A stretch of 10,950 nt of DNA from Gryganskiella cystojenkinii (Eukaryota > Mortierellomycota > Mortierellomycetes > Mortierellales > Mortierellaceae): the NCBI GenBank assembly GCA_015852425.1, contig JAAAIG010001085.1, positions 1-10,950 on the forward strand, in the 5' to 3' direction. Numbering within the stretch: the first letter of the stretch is position 1; each line of letters starts with the position of its first letter. Below, piece by piece: positions 1 through 5,766 of this stretch. The notes beneath the pieces were generated by a model. The model did no database searches. It had not been told where the DNA came from and saw nothing but the letters and a program-made list of their open reading frames with translations. The position numbers and the translations under genes are program-made.

Positions 1-150
1 ATTTTTTTTAAAAGTCAGGTTCCGTGGTCTCTCCTTATTTTGCGCAACTTCTCTATTTGCTCGTTCGACTGGTGTTTCTCATCCTTGTTGTTGCCGCGTC
101 CTCCTCGCCACTTTCATTGTCCTTAAGAGGTGCCCAAAATAGAGTCACGG

Positions 151-164
151 CCTTAAGCTTAAGG
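151..164. repeat. 14-bp perfect palindrome (left)
   Basis: The sequence ccttaagcttaagg is its own reverse complement and contains two overlapping CTTAAG units. A third CTTAAG lies at 122-127. It could be a dimeric factor site, but may be chance. Confidence 0.6.
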
Positions 165-338
165 TTGCACTCATGCGTGCACTTGACCCGACTTTGAGAG
201 TAAGGCGACGACGATCGGACATAGCCCTTTGCGCACAAACAATAAAAAAAAAGAGATCGGGAAAATATGGCAAAAGGGGCAAAGGTTATCTTTCAAATGC
301 TCACGACATCCTTCAAAAATGTGCCTGATTGGCGACAA

Positions 339-364
339 TTTTTTTTTTTTTTTTTTTTTTTTTT
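339..364 (+). repeat. 26-nt T homopolymer (left)
   Basis: An uninterrupted run of T, equal to a run of 26 A on the minus strand. Such tracts change length quickly by replication slippage and sequencing error, so its exactly equal length in the other arm is informative about the age or origin of the palindrome. Confidence 0.98.
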
Positions 365-705
365 CAATAAGCGGGACTTTGCGGTACCCGTCACGTTGAA
401 AGAGTCTGAACGATACTCCAGCCGATGTCTACGCTTCTGCTTTACCGTCTCGAACGATCGACGAGGACAACACACAGTGCAACGCTGGCCGCTTCCAGAC
501 ATGCTTCTTCGTTCTCCAGCGTGAAGGCGGCAGACGCTGAAAACAATTCATGGACAGGTCCAGGGCTCAGCGGCGGCAACAGTAGAACAAAGAAGCTTGT
601 GAGCGAGATACCAGAAGTAAATTGCAGTTGATAAGGAGATAGAGCTGGACAATAGGGGATGGAGCTGAACAGAGCAGTGATGGCACCCAAGAGGGCGATG
701 GAACG

Positions 706-717
706 CGACTGCAGTCG
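706..717. repeat. 12-bp perfect palindrome next to poly(A) signal (left)
   Basis: The sequence cgactgcagtcg is self-complementary and touches the Myb AATAAA signal. In the transcript it could form only a short, tight hairpin, so any role in 3' end formation is speculative. Confidence 0.5.
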
Positions 718-723
718 TTTATT
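718..723 (-). terminator. Polyadenylation signal of the Myb gene (left copy)
   Basis: AATAAA on the minus strand, 75 nt downstream of the Myb stop codon, which is a usual distance for a fungal gene. It directly abuts a 12-bp perfect palindrome at 706-717. Confidence 0.6.
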
Positions 724-797
724 TGCTTTGTTCATTTTTTTGAGGCGCTTCGTGAGATTGATTTGTGCCGGAAATTCTACATCCCTCGGCCTTTGCT

Positions 798-1832
798 TCA
801 CCGTTTGTCACCCGCAGCAGTGGCGGCAGCATCGGCGGTCCTCCTGGCCTGAAGACGAAGAAGGACATCGTCCGAGAACTGATTCCACTTCTGCCGAACT
901 TGACCGGGAGCACGCGTTCCAACATGTTTGGCGACTTTTTGCCAATCATTGCCGAACAACTCTCTAGCCTTGAGCAACTTGTTGACTTCTTCCACTGTCC
1001 ATTTGCCCTTTGTGCCTGAATGCATCACAGTCTTAAATTGAGAGTGACATTGAATAGGCGATCGGGTCCCCATGGCCCTGGAGATGGCCTCCCAATCGTT
1101 CACTGGAGCATCACCTTCTTGTGGTGTGGGTTGGACCAGTTCCTGAAAGAGATCGAGTTCCTCAGCGGACCAAGGACCTTGACGGAATCCACTCTCGGGC
1201 TGTAAAAAATTCCATCGGATCTGACAGGACCTGGGGCTCCGTGCAGTCATTGTGGCTCCTTCTATGGTGTCACTGATTTCCAAAAAGTAAAGATCCGAGA
1301 TCTCGGTCCAGCGACCCTGAGACCCAAACTCTTCGACGGCTTTTCGAAGTCGTTCGTCTTCTTCAGGGGTCCAGCGTTGAAAAGTCGGTTTCTTTTTCTT
1401 GACGGACCCGTCTTTGATATTTGTATTGGCGCCTCCGCTTTCGAGTTCTTGAAGCTTGGACTGGAGGACCTCGATGGGTTGATGAGGCATATAGATCTGG
1501 ATTTCGTCGAGGGTGATGTTCTTCTTTTTTCGAAGACTGGATAACATGGCGGCATCGCTGCGTTTCCATGGCACGGTAGTGGTAGTGGTCGACTTTTTAG
1601 AAACATTGATTGCCTGGAATCGAGGTGGAGTTGCGGAGAAGAAGCGGGAGGGGTACGATCGGCTGGCGCGACAGTGCTTGGCGACCAAGATGCCGTTGGA
1701 ATGAAGAGGAGCAGACACGATTCTTGTGACTTGACTCAGATTTCGAGAGGGTATGGTTGGGAGGGTGATGGGCAGGAGAGCATGTATGAAGGTGCATCGC
1801 CTCAACAGGGGCCATTGGTTGCCGGTACGCAT
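798..1832 (-). CDS. Myb/SANT-repeat protein with mitochondrial-type presequence (left copy)
   Basis: A 344-residue intronless reading frame, probably a DNA-binding protein. Three Myb repeats are visible: R1 about 152-210 (W154, W175, W207, with an insertion of about 15 residues before the third helix), R2 about 219-270 (W221, W247, F266) and R3 about 276-318 (W278, W297, W316). A further degenerate repeat fits residues 88-131, keeping the first Trp (W88) and a helix-turn-helix spacing, with Leu at the other core positions. Residues 1-70 are rich in Arg and Ser and nearly lack acids. They contain two R-x-F/Y sites (R58-S-Y60, and R63-F-F65 followed by S66) that match the mitochondrial R-3 peptidase pattern. 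The tail is Ala-rich. The ATG is the first after an in-frame stop 78 nt upstream (mirror 9041-9043). The gene is divergent from the 107-residue gene. Myb assignment is firm; the mitochondrial site and nucleic-acid target are inference. A nuclear regulator is the alternative. Confidence 0.9.
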   Translation of the reverse strand: MRTGNQWPLLRRCTFIHALLPITLPTIPSRNLSQVTRIVSAPLHSNGILVAKHCRASRSYPSRFFSATPPRFQAINVSKKSTTTTTVPWKRSDAAMLSSLRKKKNITLDEIQIYMPHQPIEVLQSKLQELESGGANTNIKDGSVKKKKPTFQRWTPEEDERLRKAVEEFGSQGRWTEISDLYFLEISDTIEGATMTARSPRSCQIRWNFLQPESGFRQGPWSAEELDLFQELVQPTPQEGDAPVNDWEAISRAMGTRSPIQCHSQFKTVMHSGTKGKWTVEEVNKLLKARELFGNDWQKVAKHVGTRAPGQVRQKWNQFSDDVLLRLQARRTADAAATAAGDKR

Positions 1833-2159
1833 GTTGATTATGATGGGATTAAGGTCGAGGAGGGGTAAAGAGATCTGAGCGAGAGAATGTGTGAATGGGG
1901 GAAGTCGTTATGATCAGACCAGACCATTCAATCAAAAAAATTGTTTGCCACCAACATCATCAATGGTTCTCTTCCGGTGTGACTGCCTCTCAGTCTCCCT
2001 GCGCGCACCATTTTTTCCGTTTCTGTTCTTCTTTCTTCAGTTCACGATCCAACACAGCTTCTTGTCACACTTACTGCCCAGCCAGCCCCAAATCCGAGTC
2101 AGTAACAGCTTCCAAACCAAAGTCAATCCAAGTCCCTCACTCAACCTAATCCACACGCC
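1833..2159. promoter_or_regulatory. Divergent promoter region, Myb gene / 107-residue gene (left)
   Basis: 327 bp between two divergent start codons, so it must hold the promoters and leaders of both genes. The 107-residue gene side is pyrimidine-rich, and around 2020-2040 a run of T and C ends in ttcag, which could be the acceptor of a leader intron. I see no clear TATA box. Confidence 0.6.
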
Positions 2160-2483
2160 ATGGGTTCGATCCAGTCCGTTGAGTGTGCACCCCAACGTGG
2201 AGGCACGATTCAGCGCACGAGCCGTGGATGCGGTGGTCGTGGTCAGGGTGGCGTCTCCTACAAGTCTTCCTCGACTTCCTCTTTCTCGCATTTCGACGGT
2301 CCTCCTATCCGTGGCGGTGCTGTCGTGGATCAGTATCCGAGTCCATCCATGTACCGGTCAAGTTTTGAGTCTCGTAAGTCCGCCACTCCGCCACTTACGC
2401 GCAACGGAGGCTACCCGACTTTGTCGCCATCGTCATCAGTTCGTGATGTGGGTCAGACCCGGAACTTCTTGATGTGGTGGTGA
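2160..2483 (+). CDS. Small protein of unknown family with N-myristoylation-type start (left copy)
   Basis: 107 residues, no family recognised. I accept it as a gene because the ATG has a strong context (gccATGG) and the codon choice (GGT, CGT, TCC, ATC, TAC, AAG, TTC) resembles expressed fungal genes. The start Met-Gly-Ser-Ile-Gln-Ser fits the N-myristoylation pattern, with Cys9 as a possible palmitoylation site, suggesting a lipid-anchored protein on the cytosolic face of a membrane. Residues 10-50 are rich in Gly, Arg and Ser, the middle has Pro and Tyr, and it ends in Met-Trp-Trp. There is no transmembrane helix. A possible 66-nt intron (2374-2439) lies inside the frame; removing it would leave 85 residues. 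A 193-codon frame overlapping at 1891-2472 has a less plausible composition. Confidence 0.65.
   Translation: MGSIQSVECAPQRGGTIQRTSRGCGGRGQGGVSYKSSSTSSFSHFDGPPIRGGAVVDQYPSPSMYRSSFESRKSATPPLTRNGGYPTLSPSSSVRDVGQTRNFLMWW
2374..2439 (+). other. Candidate in-frame 66-nt intron (left)
   Basis: Begins with a consensus donor GTAAGT, has a CTTAC branch-like site at 2394-2398 and ends in CATCAG. Its length is a multiple of three and it contains no in-frame stop, so the frame stays open whether or not it is removed. Splicing would replace 23 codons by a single Leu codon. The region codes reasonably as exon too, so this is only a candidate. Confidence 0.35.
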
Positions 2484-2646
2484 AAAATAGCCAAAGAGTT
2501 CCTCCTTGTCTCCTGCTCAAGGCCTCCTATCGTTGTTGCTTTGGCCTCTCTTTTCCACGAGAACTTATTTTGCACTCTGGACCTTTCTGAAAATGGCTAT
2601 ATTGCGCCTCATTACCCTCTTAATCTCTATCAATCTTAATACCAGT

Positions 2647-2660
2647 AAAAAAAAAAAAAA
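2647..2660 (+). repeat. 14-nt A homopolymer (left)
   Basis: Run of 14 A downstream of the 107-residue gene. The equal-length mirror is at 8291-8304. Confidence 0.9.
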
Positions 2661-2858
2661 TAACGAGGTACCACGCAATTCTCAGCTACCCACCCCGTCC
2701 CCACATGCCCTGATTGTCATCATGTCCACTGTCTATTTTTTGCCCTTGTGAGACCGACGGTGACAGTGATTAGGTGATCTTCCTTTTCAAACTGGTTCTG
2801 TTGTAGACTGTTGGATTGTATTCACGCAGATCGTCTTAAAAGAAGTCGCGCGCTCGTG

Positions 2859-2866
<8 letters not shown>

Positions 2867-2906
<40 letters not shown>
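2867..2906 (+). repeat. Compound (TC)13(AC)7 microsatellite (left)
   Basis: Thirteen TC units followed directly by seven AC units, about 160 nt upstream of the SMP-gene start. This is probably promoter or leader sequence of that gene; pyrimidine-rich tracts are common before strongly expressed fungal genes. Confidence 0.95.
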
Positions 2907-2907
<1 letters not shown>

Positions 2908-3068
2908 AACTCTCTCCTTTCTCTTCGAACTTTCCTTTCGCTCTTCGTCACACCAAAAAAACCCCCGTTCCCTCATCCTCCTTTTTCTAGTATCTTCGTC
3001 ACGTCGCCTCCATTAAGAAGGGCAATTTTTCAACTTTTCTCCAAGGTCAAGCAAACATCAAGAGCACC

Positions 3069-3296
3069 ATGAGCAAGAACCAATCTTCCCGACAAGCGTC
3101 TTCCCAGGGTGCTACCCAGCCTGGCGGCGGTGGCTCCTCCCAGAAAAGTGGTGCTACTCCCATGACTGCCTCGGCCGCTTCTCGCATCCAGGGCGCGGGT
3201 GACCGAAACCAAAGCTCGGACACTAACAAGTCCGGCTTTGCAAGTCGTGCCCAGTCCGCTGCTGCTCGCAACAGCAACAACAGCCAAAGCAAGTAA
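3069..3296 (+). CDS. SMP-domain (LEA-like) small protein (left copy)
   Basis: 75 residues, hydrophilic, with no signal peptide or membrane span. Residues 32-68 match the SMP (seed maturation protein) pattern seen in small fungal proteins: a Met-Thr start, then ASRIQ (37-41), a Gly/Asn-rich stretch, GFASRAQSAAARN (56-68) and a polar Asn/Ser/Lys tail. Residues 1-31 are a disordered Ser/Gln/Gly linker. SMP/LEA-type proteins are associated with desiccation and stress protection in seeds; the role of fungal members is poorly known, so protection of dormant or stressed cells is inference. The start has a good context (gcaccATGa), and codon choice suggests high expression. The gene converges on the kelch gene across 284 bp. 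Confidence 0.8.
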   Translation: MSKNQSSRQASSQGATQPGGGGSSQKSGATPMTASAASRIQGAGDRNQSSDTNKSGFASRAQSAAARNSNNSQSK

Positions 3297-3420
3297 AACA
3301 ATCGAGCTTTTTCTTCAACTTCCGATGTCTTTCTACCGAGTCTTATGACGATCATCTTTTCTTGAAGATCGGTTTATCTTTCTCAAAATAGTGACATTTT
3401 TTTCATTTGGTTACCGTTCT

Positions 3421-3426
3421 AATAAA
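3421..3426 (+). terminator. Polyadenylation signal of the SMP gene (left)
   Basis: AATAAA 125 nt after the SMP stop codon, in the 284-bp convergent gap shared with the kelch gene (3297-3580). The kelch side has no exact AATAAA, only an AATACA-like variant near the middle of the gap, so the two 3' untranslated regions may overlap. Confidence 0.55.
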
Positions 3427-3580
3427 ATACGGAAGAAAGTGACACAGGAACAACGTCTTGTATTGTAGGAAATTGACTGGTTTAAAAGTTGTGAGGAAGG
3501 TGACGGTGAGGAGACTGGGTAGGGAAGGTGATGATTGAGATGCGGTAGCGGTGCTTGCTGATGATGTCTGTTTGCAATTA

Positions 3581-5203
3581 CTATGAGATTATGGCATGCG
3601 GTCCATTCACTGGATAATCTGACATGTTCAGTGGTATTACTCCAGTTCTATGCCATTGAGGGTCAGGACGTCGGATAGGCTCCATGGCGGTGAACCGGTA
3701 ATCAGGGCTGGTCTTTAAAGCCTTTCCGTCCTTTCCAACCCAAAGTTGTGGAGAAAGGCTTTGGTCTGTTGTTGTAGGCAGGGACTGATAGGGCCGCGGT
3801 TCGTGATAGTACTCGTTCTGCTGTCGCGATACAGGTGGTGGAGAAGGCCCATAACCGTGAGTATGGGGATTCAGCTCTACTTTTTTCTTTTCGTTAAGAG
3901 ATTCTGCCCGTGCTTGTCTCTGTCTTCTCTGTCTGCCAATGAAAAATCCGATGGCCAGGGCAATAGCTGCTGCTCCACCGACCGCGCCACCAATGATTGC
4001 TCCATTGGAAGATGTTGACGGCTTGCTTGGGGTACTGCCTCCACCCGGGGTACCGCCACCACCACCCGGGGTACCACTACCACCACCACCTGGGGTGCCA
4101 CCATTGCCTGGAGTAACCAACGGTGCGGCAGGAACGAACTGGTCGACCCATTGCATCGTCTGGAGGTTAAACAGTAGTGTTATGTTGTTGGTAATGCCTG
4201 TGCCGGAGATGCCGCCTCCCCATACAATGAAGAAGTCATGGTCAATGCCACACGAAGTTGCAGCGCGTCCGGCATTGTTTCCGACATCTGGCCCTTTTTT
4301 CCACTGCATGGTTGTCACGTCCAAGACGTAGATGTCGCTTAGCACTGGCTGCACTCCTGAGGTGAATCCACCAAACACCACCAGCCTCTTCCCTGTCGCA
4401 TCTGATGCCATACAGTGGTTAAACCTACTGGGCGGGGTATCACCTCCAACCGTTGGTTTGACCCAAGTGTTGTCGGCTGGGTTGAATGAGTACAGACTGC
4501 CGAGCGGTATGGTGTCGAAGCGAGACAAGTGACCACCATGTAGGAAGAGTCTTTTCGCATAGACACTCCAAGCTGCAGTTGATTCAGCATATAATGGCAA
4601 GTCGGAGGGCATGGGTAAACTGGAAGTTGTTCCCAGAGCAATGTTGTATGCCATCATCGTGTCATTGACGCCAGCCGAACCCGAATGAAAACCGCCTGGC
4701 AAGTAGAACGTACTGGTAGCTGGGTCAATGGCACCTGTGAGACGAGTTTCTCTCAAAGCAATTCCGCTGCTCAGAGTCGAGGTCAGTGTCCAGGTTTGCG
4801 AGCTACTCAAGTTGAAAGACAGGCTCTGACCATTCGATATGACCACCAGAGTATCATCTCCCAAAAGACTTGACGGCACATAGTCGTCGGAGGGACCGGG
4901 TGCCAACATTTTGTATTTAGGACTTGAGACATCCCAAGGCACAGTTAGATCGAGTGAAAACGTCTGAGTAACAGCAACTTGGCCAGTTGTTCCTCCAGAG
5001 ATGATCATAGCCTTTCCCTGGACCACGGCCTGCGATGCGCCATAGACGGGAATAGGTATCTGGGCAGAGGCGAACTGTAGCAGAGAAAGACGAATGGCAA
5101 GCAAGATGCTTACACACGTTGGAGGTCCTGCGGATGATGTCGCTCCAAAACGCATTGGGGATGTGAATGTGGAATGGAATAAAGTCAAGATGGAGGCAGC
5201 CAT
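3581..5203 (-). CDS. Secreted/membrane kelch-repeat protein (left copy)
   Basis: 540 residues, type I membrane architecture. A hydrophobic stretch at about 30-47 ends in Ala-Ser-Ala before Gln48, a typical signal-peptide cleavage site. Met17 is an alternative start that would give a standard 31-residue signal peptide. Residues 50-355 form a kelch beta-propeller with about six blades: Gly-Gly pairs at 70-71, 170-171, 223-224, 278-279 and 329-330, and a textbook repeat at 259-301 (SRFNH, then VVFGGF, then YVLD and Trp301). Possible N-glycosylation sites are N131, N180 and N340. A Gly/Pro/Thr linker (about 362-399), a glycine-zipper-like membrane helix (401-423), a basic stop-transfer segment (RQRRQRQ) and a Pro-rich cytosolic tail follow. 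The stop is doubled (TAG TAA). It is probably a cell-surface binding or scaffold protein; the ligand is unknown. There is no sign of the copper ligands of galactose oxidase. Confidence 0.9.
   Translation of the reverse strand: MAASILTLFHSTFTSPMRFGATSSAGPPTCVSILLAIRLSLLQFASAQIPIPVYGASQAVVQGKAMIISGGTTGQVAVTQTFSLDLTVPWDVSSPKYKMLAPGPSDDYVPSSLLGDDTLVVISNGQSLSFNLSSSQTWTLTSTLSSGIALRETRLTGAIDPATSTFYLPGGFHSGSAGVNDTMMAYNIALGTTSSLPMPSDLPLYAESTAAWSVYAKRLFLHGGHLSRFDTIPLGSLYSFNPADNTWVKPTVGGDTPPSRFNHCMASDATGKRLVVFGGFTSGVQPVLSDIYVLDVTTMQWKKGPDVGNNAGRAATSCGIDHDFFIVWGGGISGTGITNNITLLFNLQTMQWVDQFVPAAPLVTPGNGGTPGGGGSGTPGGGGGTPGGGSTPSKPSTSSNGAIIGGAVGGAAAIALAIGFFIGRQRRQRQARAESLNEKKKVELNPHTHGYGPSPPPVSRQQNEYYHEPRPYQSLPTTTDQSLSPQLWVGKDGKALKTSPDYRFTAMEPIRRPDPQWHRTGVIPLNMSDYPVNGPHAIIS
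4029..4102 (-). repeat. Gly/Pro linker minisatellite in kelch gene (left)
   Basis: Three to four degenerate copies of a unit coding Thr-Pro followed by three to five Gly, in the linker between propeller and membrane helix. The unit contains the motif ggtaccccgggtgg. Such tracts commonly vary in copy number between strains. Confidence 0.8.
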
Positions 5204-5238
5204 CTTGTCGTTCTTTTGGCCCCAATGTGCACACTCAT
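5185..5238 (-). other. Short upstream frame overlapping the left kelch start
   Basis: Mirror of 5713-5766. The only two arm mismatches both fall in it and change Ala3 to Val and Val5 to Ile relative to the right copy. Confidence 0.3.
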
Positions 5239-5255
5239 CTGAAAGAAGAGGCCCC
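5239..5255 (-). other. Splice-acceptor-like site before the left kelch gene
   Basis: On the minus strand a pyrimidine tract ends in tttcag at 5239, at the mirror position of the right-hand site, but the tract itself differs in sequence upstream of the repeat boundary. Confidence 0.3.
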
Positions 5256-5704
5256 TGCTCTTCCTTTTACGTTGCCTTTGCCTTTTTTTTTCTTTGTGCT
5301 TCTCTTCGCTGTGTAACGGCTTCGCGGGCAATGGCTGCAGAGGACTGTCCATCGTAATCGAACACAAGGATGGCGCTCTGATAAACAATGAGAAAACAGG
5401 TTGGAGAGCAACGCCGTTTGGTATTGTAAATGTACTGTGGTTTCTTTTGAGGAATACGATAGGTGTTGGTGTTTCCGAAGAATACAATACAGCTTCAACC
5501 ACAATCGGCTTTCTTTGATAAACAGCATGGAAACAGAAGCCAAACTGTTTAATTATTAGATTGCCATCCTTGAGAAGCGCAAAGAATCTAGAAGGGAGTG
5601 CTCTCGCGAAAAAAACTTAAAACGCTGCATTGGGGAGCGTGCTCACGCCGAAGCCCGAGCTAGACAACTGGGGGTGCATGTTTTTGTTGCATAACCTCGC
5701 CCTC
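5247..5704. other. Palindrome spacer between the arms
   Basis: This is 458 bp of single-copy sequence that is not self-complementary, and it is fairly AT-rich in the middle (around 5500-5620). It must supply the promoter and leader DNA of both head-to-head kelch genes, since each has only about 43 bp of shared upstream sequence. It contains no complete gene that I can support. The most coding-like stretch is on the minus strand at 5267-5377. Several other frames stay open for 60-100 codons in both directions but overlap each other and have no recognisable family. In a fold-back model one edge of the spacer is the native continuation of the locus and the other is the rearrangement joint. I cannot tell which. 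Confidence 0.95.
5267..5377 (-). CDS. Possible 3' terminal exon of a truncated unknown gene
   Basis: On the minus strand a good acceptor-like sequence (pyrimidine-rich, ending tttatcag) is followed by 36 codons and a TAA at 5267-5269. The translation begins Ser-Ala-Ile-Leu-Val-Phe-Asp-Tyr-Asp-Gly and ends in a Glu/Arg/Lys-rich helix-like tail. Codon choice is C-rich at third positions, like the real genes here. No ATG is available in this frame (open from 5494), so upstream exons would be needed. The remaining spacer offers no convincing ones, so the gene would be cut off by the palindrome. A hydrophobic end followed by a charged coiled tail is loosely like OPA3-type mitochondrial proteins, but that is a guess. 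The frame could also be chance. Its stop is only 63 bp before the left kelch ATG. Confidence 0.25.
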   Translation of the reverse strand, partial: SAILVFDYDGQSSAAIAREAVTQRREAQRKKKAKAT

Positions 5705-5712
5705 TCTTTCAG
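5691..5712 (+). other. Splice-acceptor-like site before the right kelch gene
   Basis: An ataac branch-like sequence (5691-5695), a pyrimidine tract and tttcag ending at 5712 look like a fungal 3' splice site. It could end a leader intron whose donor lies in the spacer. The inverted repeat begins inside this site, at 5705. Confidence 0.35.
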
Positions 5713-5766
5713 ATGAGTGCGCACGTTGGGGCCAAAAGAACGACAAGATGGCTGCCTCCATCTTGA
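5713..5766 (+). other. Short upstream frame overlapping the right kelch start
   Basis: An ATG directly after the tttcag opens a 17-codon frame that ends in TGA 16 nt past the kelch ATG's last base, in a different frame. If it lies in the mRNA, it would compete with the kelch start codon. It is not evidence of a functional peptide. Confidence 0.3.

Larger units (their letters stand above)
1..717. other. Outer intergenic region, left
   Basis: No gene that I can support. The longest open frames here (up to 119 codons) either lack an ATG, opening on GTG or TTG, or have low-complexity translations with no recognisable domain. They are best read as chance frames. Structure in the region: a run of 26 T (339-364), a run of 9 A (244-252), the 14-bp palindrome at 151-164 and the 12-bp palindrome at 706-717. 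The far end could hold the edge of another gene whose body lies outside the window. Confidence 0.6.
2484..3068. other. Intergenic region and leader of the SMP-domain gene (left)
   Basis: 585 bp without a gene. The first part is the 3' region of the 107-residue gene and includes a run of 14 A (2647-2660). The second part (about 2840-3068) is the pyrimidine-rich promoter and leader of the SMP gene, with a TC/AC microsatellite at 2867-2906. An 81-codon frame at 2506-2751 is low in quality and not accepted. Confidence 0.6.
1..5246 (+). repeat. Left arm of giant inverted repeat
   Basis: This arm is the reverse complement of 5705-10950 under the constant mapping x to 10951-x. I read several stretches of both arms base by base, and every reading frame in one arm has an identical mirror in the other. 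The only differences I see are at 5226 (t, where the other arm implies c) and 5231 (a, where it implies g), both within 21 bp of the inner end. Homology stops after 5246, where three consecutive mismatches follow. No indel exists, because the coordinate offset never shifts, even across a 26-nt homopolymer. The outer end lies at or beyond the window edge, so the true arm may be longer. Confidence 0.99.

Noticed and set aside
1891..2472. 193-codon frame overlapping the 107-residue gene (and mirror 8479-9060)
   Set aside because: The translation is a Phe/Ser/Leu-rich reading of pyrimidine-rich promoter sequence, with poorer codon choice and start context than the 107-residue frame.
2867..2906. 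CRISPR-like or telomeric repeat
   Set aside because: It is a plain TC/AC microsatellite without spacers or telomere units.
3939..4331. 130-codon Pro-rich frame antisense to the kelch gene (and mirror)
   Set aside because: It is the antisense reading of the Gly-rich linker and propeller codons, a shadow of the kelch gene.
5185..5502. 105-codon minus-strand frame through the spacer
   Set aside because: It overlaps the more exon-like segment and the kelch start in another frame, changes from hydrophobic to highly basic composition, and matches no family known to me.
5294..5518. 74-codon plus-strand frame in the spacer
   Set aside because: It is antisense to other equally open frames, has no domain, and no supporting context.
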